The notes beneath the pieces were generated by a model. It was given only the letters and a program-made list of their open reading frames with translations, was not told the DNA's origin and did not search any database. 64,000 bases of DNA, taken from NCBI RefSeq assembly GCF_016462545.1, contig NZ_JAEMTA010000001.1, positions 134,668 through 198,667 of the forward strand, written 5' to 3'. The stretch's first letter is position 1. Each line of letters begins with the position of its first letter. Shown here piece after piece: positions 54,032 through 61,890 of this stretch. The stretch is from Mycolicibacterium sp. (GTDB lineage: Bacteria; Actinomycetota; Actinomycetes; Mycobacteriales; Mycobacteriaceae). Made by a program: the position numbers and the translations under genes.

Positions 54032-54913
54032 GTGACCAGCGAAGTGCGAGACGTCCACCTCGGCGATCCGGCGGACACCGCGACGACCGCGGGGGCCAGG
54101 GCCCACGCCCGGGCTCAGCACGGGCGGACCGCCGAGCTCATGCGGCACGTCCCGGCGTCGAGCAGTCCCACGTCGCCCGAGGGCATTCCCGTCGAACGCC
54201 TGGTGTGGTCCGAAACCGTTGCAGCAGGCGGATATACCACCGCGGTCCTCGCCCGGGGCACCCGCATCCGTCTGACGGATCTGGACGGCGACGCGTGCGC
54301 CCACCTCCTGATCCACCGCGCCGACGCTCCCCACGAGCGCCTCAACGTCGCCGACACGGTGAAGGTGCCGTGGCAGGCCTACCTCGGAGCCGGCCATCCC
54401 CTCCTCAGCGGATTCGGACGCGTCCTCGCGACCGTCGTGGCCGACACCTCCGGCGCGCACGATGCCCTCGCCGGCACGACGACGCGCATGGGCAACCACG
54501 CGCGCTACGGCGCCGCGGCACCGGAGTCGGCGTCACCCGCAGGTCGCGAACTGTTGCTGCTCGCCGCGCTCAAACATGGTCTCGGCCCGCGTGATCTGCC
54601 GCCGTCGCTGTCCTTCTTCAAGGGCGTCCGGGTCGACTCCGACGGCACGCTGCAATGGCAGGGCTCGGCGGGACCCGGCACCAGCGTCGACCTGCTGCTC
54701 CACCTCGACGCCATCGTCTCCTTCGCCAACACGGCGCACCCGCTCGACCCGCGGTCCGAGTTCGCCTGCTCGCCCCTGCGGATACATGCGTGGCCGGCGC
54801 CCGGCGATCTCGACCGCCTGGCGGCCGGTGACCTGGCCGGCCCGCTACGGCCAGAGCACCGCCAAGCCGTCGCCAACACCGATGCCGACCTGAGCGCCCG
54901 AGGAGTCCTGTGA
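54032..54913 (+). CDS. cgdA: UAAP1 (DUF1989), probable carboxyguanidine deiminase subunit
   Basis: About 293 residues from GTG 54032, behind GGGGAGCGG. DUF1989 marks: LARGTRIRLTDLDGDACAHLLIH, GFGRVLATVVADTSGAHDALAGTTT, PSLSFFKGVRVDSDG and LHLDAIVSFANTAHPLDP. Long annotated as urea amidolyase associated protein 1. As I recall, such pairs were later shown to deiminate carboxyguanidine to allophanate. First gene of a four-gene operon; overlaps the next gene by 4 bp. Confidence 0.88.
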   Translation: MTSEVRDVHLGDPADTATTAGARAHARAQHGRTAELMRHVPASSSPTSPEGIPVERLVWSETVAAGGYTTAVLARGTRIRLTDLDGDACAHLLIHRADAPHERLNVADTVKVPWQAYLGAGHPLLSGFGRVLATVVADTSGAHDALAGTTTRMGNHARYGAAAPESASPAGRELLLLAALKHGLGPRDLPPSLSFFKGVRVDSDGTLQWQGSAGPGTSVDLLLHLDAIVSFANTAHPLDPRSEFACSPLRIHAWPAPGDLDRLAAGDLAGPLRPEHRQAVANTDADLSARGVL

Positions 54914-55563
54914 GCACCCCGGTACGCACCGACGCCCTCGTCCCCGGTCGCGTCGTCCTCGATCAGACCGTCGCCGCGCGGGCGTCCTGGTCGGCGGTGG
55001 TCGCTGCCGGGGACGTCCTGACGATCGTGGATCTCGCGGGCAACCAGGCCGTCGACTGCCTGCTGTACTCGGCCATCGACACGACCGTCCGCTACTCCGC
55101 GTCGGAGACCATCGCCCGCCAGGGCCGGATCGTGCTCACCACCGGATCGATCCTGCGGGCCGACACCGGCGCCGCGCTGATGACCGTCGTCGGCGACGAG
55201 GTCGGCGTGCACGACACCCTGGGTGGCGCCTGCTCGAAGGAATCCAACACGCTGCGTTACGGACAGCACACGCGGGCCCAACACGGCTGCATGGAGAACT
55301 TCCTGCTCGAGGGCGCCCGCCATGGCCTGGGCGCCAGAGACCTCGCCAGCAACATCAACTGGTTCATGAACGTCCCGGTCGACCCCGATGGTGCGCTCGG
55401 CATCGTCGACGGGCTGTCGGCGCCGGGAAAGCGCGTCGCCCTTCGTGCCGAGATCGACACCCTCGTCCTCGTCTCGAACTGCCCCCAGATCAACAACCCG
55501 TGCAACGCCTTCGACCCGACGCCGGTCCGCATGATCGTCACCCGCCCCGGTGAGGTCGCGTGA
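54910..55563 (+). CDS. cgdB: UAAP2 (DUF1989), probable carboxyguanidine deiminase subunit
   Basis: 217 residues from GTG 54910. DUF1989 with VVAAGDVLTIVDLAGNQAVDCLLYS, GDEVGVHDTLGGACSKESNTLRYG, HGCMENFL, NINWFMNVPVDPDG, and the C-terminal CPQINNPCNAFDPTPVRMIV, whose cysteines and acids are likely metal ligands. Overlaps its neighbours by 4 bp at both ends (GTGA at 54910 and 55560), so strongly coupled in a complex with UAAP1. Confidence 0.9.
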   Translation: MSTPVRTDALVPGRVVLDQTVAARASWSAVVAAGDVLTIVDLAGNQAVDCLLYSAIDTTVRYSASETIARQGRIVLTTGSILRADTGAALMTVVGDEVGVHDTLGGACSKESNTLRYGQHTRAQHGCMENFLLEGARHGLGARDLASNINWFMNVPVDPDGALGIVDGLSAPGKRVALRAEIDTLVLVSNCPQINNPCNAFDPTPVRMIVTRPGEVA

Positions 55564-58500
55564 CGGACAGCGTTCTGATCGCCAACCGCGGCGAGATCGC
55601 CGTTCGACTGGTGCGGTCCGCACGACTGCTCGGCCTGCGCACGGTCGCGGTGTTCTCCGATGCCGATCGCGGCGCACCTCACGTCCAACTCGCCGACCAG
55701 GCAGTGCGGCTCGGGCCGGCCGCGCCGAGCGAGAGCTACCTCCGGATCGACGCGATCCTCGCCGCCGCCGCGGAGACCGGTGCCGACATGATCCATCCCG
55801 GATACGGATTCCTTTCGGAGGACGCCGAATTCGCCTCCGCGGTCGAATCGGCCGGGATGGCGTTCGTCGGCCCGACGCCGCATCAGCTCCGCATCTTCGG
55901 AACCAAGCACACCGCTCGCGCCGCGGCTAGGGCCGCGGGGGTTCCGGTCTTCCCCGGGTCCGATCTACTCGACGACGCCTCGACCGCGCAGGCCGCCGCC
56001 GACGAGATCGGCTATCCCGTGATGCTCAAGGCGACCGGGGGCGGCGGTGGAATCGGCATGCAGGTCTGCCGCAACGCCGCCGACCTCCGTTCGGCCTTCG
56101 ATCGAGTGTCCCGACTGGCCGCGCGAAGCTTCGGGTCGGCCGGTGTCTTCGTCGAACGCTTCGTCGACGAGGCGCGCCACGTCGAAGTCCAGATCTTCGG
56201 CGACGGCGCCGGACATGTTGTCTCCCTGGGTGATCGGGACTGCTCGCTGCAACGCCGCAATCAGAAGGTCATCGAGGAGGCCCCCGCTCCTGCGCTGCCG
56301 GACTCGGTTCGCGAGGAACTGCATTCATCGTCGCGCGCGCTCGCCGCCTCGATCGCCTACCGCTCGGCGGGCACGGTCGAGTTCGTCTACGACCCGCGAC
56401 GCGAAGAGGCGTCCTTCCTGGAGGTCAACGCGCGGCTGCAGGTCGAGCACCCCGTCACGGAGGCGATCACCGGAGTCGACCTGGCGGCCTGGATGTTTCG
56501 GCTCGCCGGTGGGGAGACCGACGTGTTCGCCGAGTATCTGGCTGCGGGGGCGGACATCGGCTCCGTGCCGGTGCGTGGTCACTCCGTCGAGGCGCGCGTG
56601 TACGCCGAAGACCCGTCGCGCGACTACCGGCCGAGCACGGGCACGCTGGTGTCCGTCGACCTCCCCACCCACGTGGCGGGCGACCCCGCACCGCGCATCG
56701 ACACCTGGATCGAGACGGGCACGGAGGTATCGGCGTCCTACGATCCGTTGCTCGCCAAGGTGATCACGGTCGGCGACCACCGCGACGAGGCGTTCGATCG
56801 CCTCGGACGTGCACTCGACGCCACCGTGCTGCACGGGATCGAGGTCAACGTCGGACTGCTGCGCGCAGCGTGCGACCTCGACGACGTACGCGCCGCCCGG
56901 CACAGCACCGCCACCCTGGCAGGCGTCGCCGACCCGCGCCCGCGCATCACCGTCGAGCGTCCCGGTCTTCAGACCACCGTCCAAGACCTTCCGGGCCGCG
57001 TGGGTCTGTGGAACGTCGGCGTGCCGCCGAGCGGACCGATGGACGACCTGTCGTTCAGGTTGGGCAACCACGCCCTCGGAAATGCCGAGGGCGCACCAGG
57101 TCTGGAGTGCACGGCGTCGGGACCGGCGCTCCGCGTGACGCACCCGACCACGTTCTGCATCACCGGAGCCGATTGCCTGGTCACGATCGACGGAGTTCCT
57201 GCGCCGATGTGGGAGCCGGTCGTCGTCCCGGCCGACGGCGTGCTGGCCGTCGGCGCGGCCGAGACGGCGGGACTGCGAACCTATGTTCTGGTGGCCGGTG
57301 GCTTCGACGTGCCCGCCTACCTGGGGAGCGCATCGACGTTCACCCTCGGTCGCTTCGGTGGGCACTCGGGTCGTCAACTCGTCGCGGGTGACGTGCTGCG
57401 GGTCGCACCAACCACGTCGACGACGGGTGCGGTTGCGGTTCCGTTGGAGCTGCGGCCCGCGATGCCGTCGGAATGGGAGTTGGCCGTCACGGAGGGGCCG
57501 CACGGCGCTCCCGAGTTCTTCACCCGCGAGGACATCGACACGCTGTACGGCGCGCGCTACCGGGTGCACTTCAACTCGGCTCGCACGGGTGTGCGTCTCG
57601 AAGGCCCGCGCCCGACGTGGGCCCGCCCGGACGGCGGCGAGGCGGGACTACACCCGTCGAACATTCACGACAACGCCTATTCCGTTGGGGCACTCGACTT
57701 CACTGGTGACACTCCGATCCTGCTCGGACCAGACGGGCCCAGCCTCGGCGGCTTCGTATGTCCGGTGACGGTCGTCGCCGCCGATCGGTGGAAGCTCGGA
57801 CAGTTGCGGCCGGGGAACACCGTGCGCTTCGTTCCGATCCGCGCCGCCGACGCCCCATCGAGAACGGAGGTCGGCGTGCCGCGTCACGCGGCGATCCAGG
57901 CCGTGCGACGAGGTGCGCGCGACGGCGACGACGGCGTGCTGGCCCGCCGAGAGGGACGGGGTGGACCCGCTGTCACGTACCGCCGCAGTGGCGACGACAA
58001 CGTGTTGATCGAGTACGGCGACATGGTCCTCGACCTCGCGCTGCGCGCCCGCGTCCACGCGCTCGAGGAGCGACTGCGCGAGATCACCGTGCCGGGCATC
58101 CTCGACCTCACACCGGGCATCCGTTCGCTTCAGGTACACGTCGATCCGGACGTGCTCTCGATCGATGGGCTGCTCGGTCTGCTGTCCGAACTCGAGGACG
58201 ACCTGCCCGCCACCTCCGAGCTCGTCGTGCCGAGCCGTTCGGTGCGACTGCCGCTCAGCTGGGACGACCCCGCGACCCGAGAGGCGATCGCGCGCTACAC
58301 CTCTGGAGTCCGCGACGACGCCCCGTGGTGCCCATCGAACATCGAGTTCATCCGCAGGGTCAACGGCCTCGCGAGCCAGGACGACGTCATGGACACCGTG
58401 TTCGCGGCGGAGTATCTGACGCTCGGTCTCGGCGACGTCTATCTCGGCGCGCCGGTGGCCACGCCGCTCGACCCGCGACACCGCCTCGTCACCACCAAGT

Positions 58501-59231
58501 ACAACCCGGCCCGGACCTGGACCGCGGAGAACTCCGTCGGCATCGGGGGCGCCTATCTCTGCATCTACGGCATGGAGGGGCCCGGCGGCTACCAGTTCGT
58601 CGGCCGGACGACACAGGTGTGGAGTCGCTACCGGGACACCGCCCCGTTCGAGCCCGGCAGTCCGTGGCTGCTGCGCTTCTTCGACCGCATCTCCTGGTAT
58701 CCCGTGACGGCGGAGGAACTCCTGGATCTGCGCGCCGACATGGCCGCCGGTCGAGGCTCTGTCGAGATCACACCGGGGACGTTCTCCCTCGCCGAACACG
58801 AGCGCTTCCTGGCCGCCAACGCCGAATCCATCACGGCGTTCCGGACAAGGCAGGCAACGGCATTCGCGGCCGAACGGGCCGCATGGGCCGCGGCGGGGGA
58901 GTTCGACCGAGCCGAGCAAGCCGAATCCCGGGTGGCCGTCACGACGATCGACCTGGTGCTCGACGACGACGAGGAGCGCGTTGATGCGCCATTCTCCTCG
59001 AGCGTATGGAAGGTCGACGTCACCGTCGGCGACCACGTGGTCGCCGGGCAGGCGCTGCTCGCACTCGAGGCGATGAAGATGGAGACCGTCGTGACCGCGC
59101 CCACCGACGGGGTGATCAGGCACGTGCTGGTCGAGGCGGGCAACCAGGTTGATCCGGGAACCCCGCTCGTCGTCGTCGGCTCACACGGGGGGTCGTCCCG
59201 AGAACACGACGCCAGAGGAGTGCCGGCATGA
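55560..59231 (+). CDS. Biotin-dependent urea/guanidine carboxylase
   Basis: 1223 residues in one chain. Biotin carboxylase at about 1-450 (NRGEIAVRLVRSARLLG, ATP-grasp KATGGGGGIGMQVC, EVNARLQVEHPVTE). A KipA-like carboxyltransferase half at ~462-760 (RPGLQTTVQDLPGRVGLWNVGVPPSGPMDD), a KipI-like half at ~800-1060 (ITVPGILDLTPGIRSLQVHVD), and a biotinyl domain with Lys1173 in ALEAMKMET. It carboxylates urea or guanidine using ATP and bicarbonate; the linked DUF1989 pair favours guanidine. The stop overlaps the start of a tiny leader frame before the hydrolase (ATGA). Confidence 0.93.
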   Translation: MTDSVLIANRGEIAVRLVRSARLLGLRTVAVFSDADRGAPHVQLADQAVRLGPAAPSESYLRIDAILAAAAETGADMIHPGYGFLSEDAEFASAVESAGMAFVGPTPHQLRIFGTKHTARAAARAAGVPVFPGSDLLDDASTAQAAADEIGYPVMLKATGGGGGIGMQVCRNAADLRSAFDRVSRLAARSFGSAGVFVERFVDEARHVEVQIFGDGAGHVVSLGDRDCSLQRRNQKVIEEAPAPALPDSVREELHSSSRALAASIAYRSAGTVEFVYDPRREEASFLEVNARLQVEHPVTEAITGVDLAAWMFRLAGGETDVFAEYLAAGADIGSVPVRGHSVEARVYAEDPSRDYRPSTGTLVSVDLPTHVAGDPAPRIDTWIETGTEVSASYDPLLAKVITVGDHRDEAFDRLGRALDATVLHGIEVNVGLLRAACDLDDVRAARHSTATLAGVADPRPRITVERPGLQTTVQDLPGRVGLWNVGVPPSGPMDDLSFRLGNHALGNAEGAPGLECTASGPALRVTHPTTFCITGADCLVTIDGVPAPMWEPVVVPADGVLAVGAAETAGLRTYVLVAGGFDVPAYLGSASTFTLGRFGGHSGRQLVAGDVLRVAPTTSTTGAVAVPLELRPAMPSEWELAVTEGPHGAPEFFTREDIDTLYGARYRVHFNSARTGVRLEGPRPTWARPDGGEAGLHPSNIHDNAYSVGALDFTGDTPILLGPDGPSLGGFVCPVTVVAADRWKLGQLRPGNTVRFVPIRAADAPSRTEVGVPRHAAIQAVRRGARDGDDGVLARREGRGGPAVTYRRSGDDNVLIEYGDMVLDLALRARVHALEERLREITVPGILDLTPGIRSLQVHVDPDVLSIDGLLGLLSELEDDLPATSELVVPSRSVRLPLSWDDPATREAIARYTSGVRDDAPWCPSNIEFIRRVNGLASQDDVMDTVFAAEYLTLGLGDVYLGAPVATPLDPRHRLVTTKYNPARTWTAENSVGIGGAYLCIYGMEGPGGYQFVGRTTQVWSRYRDTAPFEPGSPWLLRFFDRISWYPVTAEELLDLRADMAAGRGSVEITPGTFSLAEHERFLAANAESITAFRTRQATAFAAERAAWAAAGEFDRAEQAESRVAVTTIDLVLDDDEERVDAPFSSSVWKVDVTVGDHVVAGQALLALEAMKMETVVTAPTDGVIRHVLVEAGNQVDPGTPLVVVGSHGGSSREHDARGVPA

Positions 59232-59269
59232 CCGTCCAGCGGGAAGCGAAGCGGGATCGCGCGTGTTAG
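59228..59269 (+). CDS. Predicted 13-residue leader MTVQREAKRDRAC
   Basis: The ATG at 59228 overlaps the carboxylase stop (ATGA). The frame ends at TAG 59267-59269, overlapping the hydrolase GTG (59263) by 7 bp. It contains the same REAKRDRA segment as the leader at 25-60. It therefore bridges translation from carboxylase to hydrolase. Without the leader insert the hydrolase would probably have started at this ATG. Confidence 0.5.
   Translation: MTVQREAKRDRAC
59243..59262 (+). repeat. Leader repeat core, third copy
   Basis: Exact copy of GAAGCGAAGCGGGATCGCGC, as at 5-24 and 37-56, again placed so that a start codon (GTG 59263) follows with no gap. Confidence 0.85.
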
Positions 59270-61011
59270 CCGTCGAACGGGTGCACGCGACCTATGCCGC
59301 GATCGACGCGGTCCAGCGTCCGGAGGTGTGGATCTTCCTGCGCGCCAAGGCGGATGCCCTGGCCGACGCGGAGAGGGTCGACGCCGCCGTCGTCGCCGGT
59401 GCCGATCTTCGCCTCGCGGGTCTCACCGTTGCCGTCAAGAACAACGTCGCCATCGCAGGCGTGCCGACCACGGCGGGTTGCCCCGCCTACGCCTCGACGC
59501 CTGCATCCGAGGACGCCGACGTCGTGGCGCGCCTGCGGGCCGCGGGTGCGGTGGTGATCGGCGCGACCAACCTCGATCAGTTCGCCACCGGCCTCGTCGG
59601 CACGCGCAGCCCGTACGGCGCTGTGCGGGATTCCAGACGCCCAGAACATATCTCGGGTGGTTCCAGCGCGGGCTCCGCCGTGGCGGTCGCCCTCGGCCTG
59701 GTGGACCTCGCCGTCGGAACGGACACCGCGGGGTCGGGACGCGTGCCCGCCGCACTGCAGGGCATCGTCGGCATCAAGCCGACCTACGGCGTCGTCCCTA
59801 CCGGTGGGGTGATCCCGGCGTGCCGGTCCTATGACTGCGTGACGGTGTTCGCGCGCGACCTGGACACGGCCGATGCGGCAATGGGCGTCATGGGAGGGGG
59901 TGCTCGCCCGTTCCCGCCCGATGCGCCGCTGGCCGCGCCGGAAGTGCCGAAGGTGGCCGTGCCGCGTGAACTTCCGGGGCTGTCCGCCGAGTGGCAGGCG
60001 GCCTTCCGCGCGTCCTGCGCCCGTCTGCAGGCCCACGGCGCGGAACTGCACGAAATCGACCTGTCGGCGTTCCTCGCCGCGGCGCGGTTGCTGTACGACG
60101 GTGGGTTGGTCGCCGAGCGACACGAGGCCGTCGGCGACTTCGTCGACGCGCACCGATCCGAGGTGGATGCGACCGTGGGGCAAATCATCTCGGCGGCGGG
60201 CGACGTGTCGGCGACCAGGCTGCTTCGGGACCGCCGTCTGCTCGAGGAGCTCACCGAGGTGGCGCTCGGCGAGCTCGGCGACTGCGACGCGCTGCTGATC
60301 CCGACCACCACCGACCACCCGAGGATCGTCGAGGTCGAGGCCGACCCGGTGGGCGTGAACTCACGACTCGGGACCTACACCAACTTCTGCAACCTGATGG
60401 ACATGTGTGCCGTGGCGGTTCCGTCGGGCCTGGCCGGTGACGACCAGTTCGGGGTGTCGGTCGTGGCACGGTCGGGGGCCGACGCGGTCGCCATCGACGT
60501 CGCCCGTCTGGTGATCTCGCCGACCGAGTCCGTCGCGCGACCGGGTGCCGCCTCCCTCGCAGGACGATCGATTCAGCCGCCGTGGCCCACGTATGCCGGT
60601 GCTGACGCGACGGCCCTGCTGGTCGTCGGTGCCCATCTGCGCGGACAGCCCCTGGCCTTTCAGCTCGAGGATCGCGGAGCCCGTTGGGCCGGAACGGTTT
60701 TCACGGCCCCGGTATACCGACTGGCAGCCCTCGACACCATCCCGCCAAAGCCGGGCCTGATCCGGGTCGGCTCCGACGACGGCGCCGCGATCGGTGGTGA
60801 ACTGTGGCTGGTGGGCACCGCGATGCTCGGTGACTTCCTGGCGATGCTGCCTGCGCCGATGTTCCTGGGCCGCGTCGCGCTGGCCGACGGGACCGAGGTG
60901 GTCGGGTTCGGGTGTGCGTTCGATGCGGGGCAGGCGGGCCAGGACATCACCCATCACGGGGACTGGCCGACCTACCTGAGCAGCGTCTCGTCGGATTCGA
61001 CGCGGGTGTAG
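59263..61011 (+). CDS. atzF: Allophanate hydrolase (AtzF-type amidase)
   Basis: About 582 residues from GTG 59263. Amidase-signature triad: Lys59 in VAVKNNVAIAG, cis-Ser around 134-135 in HISGGSSAGSAVAV, and nucleophile Ser158 in GTDTAGSGRVPAALQGIVG. A C-terminal domain after ~450 (LLVVGAHLRGQPLAFQLEDRGARW) matches the extra AtzF domain. It splits allophanate into ammonia and CO2, the last step after carboxylase and deiminase. Its start is remodelled by the leader repeat. The 3' end overlaps the convergent TetR by 40 bp. Confidence 0.92.
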   Translation: MLAVERVHATYAAIDAVQRPEVWIFLRAKADALADAERVDAAVVAGADLRLAGLTVAVKNNVAIAGVPTTAGCPAYASTPASEDADVVARLRAAGAVVIGATNLDQFATGLVGTRSPYGAVRDSRRPEHISGGSSAGSAVAVALGLVDLAVGTDTAGSGRVPAALQGIVGIKPTYGVVPTGGVIPACRSYDCVTVFARDLDTADAAMGVMGGGARPFPPDAPLAAPEVPKVAVPRELPGLSAEWQAAFRASCARLQAHGAELHEIDLSAFLAAARLLYDGGLVAERHEAVGDFVDAHRSEVDATVGQIISAAGDVSATRLLRDRRLLEELTEVALGELGDCDALLIPTTTDHPRIVEVEADPVGVNSRLGTYTNFCNLMDMCAVAVPSGLAGDDQFGVSVVARSGADAVAIDVARLVISPTESVARPGAASLAGRSIQPPWPTYAGADATALLVVGAHLRGQPLAFQLEDRGARWAGTVFTAPVYRLAALDTIPPKPGLIRVGSDDGAAIGGELWLVGTAMLGDFLAMLPAPMFLGRVALADGTEVVGFGCAFDAGQAGQDITHHGDWPTYLSSVSSDSTRV

Positions 61012-61688
61012 CGCTCGATCTGCTCCCGCGTCCGCTCGCGCAGGGCCGACGTGTCGTGGTCGGGGATGCCCAGGACGCGCATACACGCATCGGCTACGTG
61101 ACCCGGCAGTTCGTCGCGTTCGTGGCCCGGTGGCACCGACCACATGTTCACCAACGACTCGACCAGCCGGAACGGCAGGTCGGCGGCCGCCTCGTGGACA
61201 CCGGTCTGATCGACGACAGCCTGGCTCAACGCGAGGTAGTGCAGTCGCAGCCGTTCCCGATCCGACCAGAACGGTTCGAGTCGAGCGTCGCGGAGCTCGG
61301 GCAGCAGGTAGAGGGCGCCGAGATTCCAGCGGCCTGCGAGCAGTTGGTCACCGTCGAAGGCCGCGAGCGCGTGCAGGTGCTCCGCGGCGCTCAGCGCCGG
61401 TTCGGCGCCGAGCAGATTCGGGATGAAAGCCAGTGTCGGGCTGACGGTTTGACTCAGCAGCGCGCAGAGGATGTCGTCCTTGGTCTTGAAGTAGTGATAC
61501 AGCGACGCCTGGCGGATGCCGACCGACTCGGCGATCGATCTGGTGGAGGTGCCGGCGTAGCCCAACGTGGTGAACAGCTCGCCTGCGGCGTCGAGGATCT
61601 CTTCGCGCGCCGTGACACCGGGGCGTCTCTGGTCGTGGTGGCGGGGTCGTCCGGCCCGAGCGAGCGGCATCATCCCATCGTGGACCAT
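60972..61688 (-). CDS. TetR-family regulator of the carboxylase regulon
   Basis: About 238 residues from ATG 61688 (ATG 61673 is an alternative; 61751 would overlap operator O3). Helix-turn-helix at about 30-70 (TSTRSIAESVGIRQASLYHYFKTKDDIL), then a helical ligand domain (LVESLVNMWSVPPGHERDELPGHVADACMRVLGI). It lies between the operon and the ABC transporter genes, antisense to the operon's end. Four CTGTC palindromes around these genes are its probable sites, with O3 giving autoregulation. The likely ligand is guanidine, urea or a derivative. Confidence 0.9.
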   Translation of the reverse strand: MVHDGMMPLARAGRPRHHDQRRPGVTAREEILDAAGELFTTLGYAGTSTRSIAESVGIRQASLYHYFKTKDDILCALLSQTVSPTLAFIPNLLGAEPALSAAEHLHALAAFDGDQLLAGRWNLGALYLLPELRDARLEPFWSDRERLRLHYLALSQAVVDQTGVHEAAADLPFRLVESLVNMWSVPPGHERDELPGHVADACMRVLGIPDHDTSALRERTREQIERYTRVESDETLLR

Positions 61689-61727
61689 GGCGGGTCGGAA
61701 ATGGTCATGTCCCTTCGTTTCTGTCAC

Positions 61728-61747
61728 ACGACAGAAACGCGCGATAC
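61728..61747. promoter_or_regulatory. Operator O3, TTTCTGTC-ACAC-GACAGAAA
   Basis: Perfect 8-bp arms around ACAC, 39 bp upstream of the TetR ATG 61688. It belongs to the CTGTC family with O1, O2 and O4 but has a different centre and longer arms. Confidence 0.8.
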
Positions 61748-61773
61748 CCATCGGTTACGTGGGCCGTCAATTG

Positions 61774-61789
61774 GTTACGCCAGCGACAC
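61774..61789 (+). promoter_or_regulatory. GlnR-like box before the ABC transporter
   Basis: GTTAC-n6-GACAC, matching the AC-n9-AC form, and starting exactly 41 bp before operator O4, as the box at 53934 does before O2. The match to GnAAC is one base off. Confidence 0.45.
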
Positions 61790-61814
61790 CCACCGGGTTG
61801 GTGTGGCCGGAAAA

Positions 61815-61828
61815 CTGTCAAGTGACAG
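61815..61828. promoter_or_regulatory. Operator O4, CTGTCA-AG-TGACAG
   Basis: Perfect 6-bp arms, preceded by GAAAA as at O2, and 62 bp before the chosen ABC transporter ATG (61891). Confidence 0.8.
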
Positions 61829-61890
61829 GCGGGTGGCTCATGGACGTGCCGCTGTCCCGCCGACCTCGACACTTCCGGGAGCGTTCTCAC

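Noticed and set aside
61753..61769. A further GGTTAC element as a third GlnR box
   Set aside because: The bases nine after AC are not AC (CGTCA follows), so it fails the AC-n9-AC pattern.
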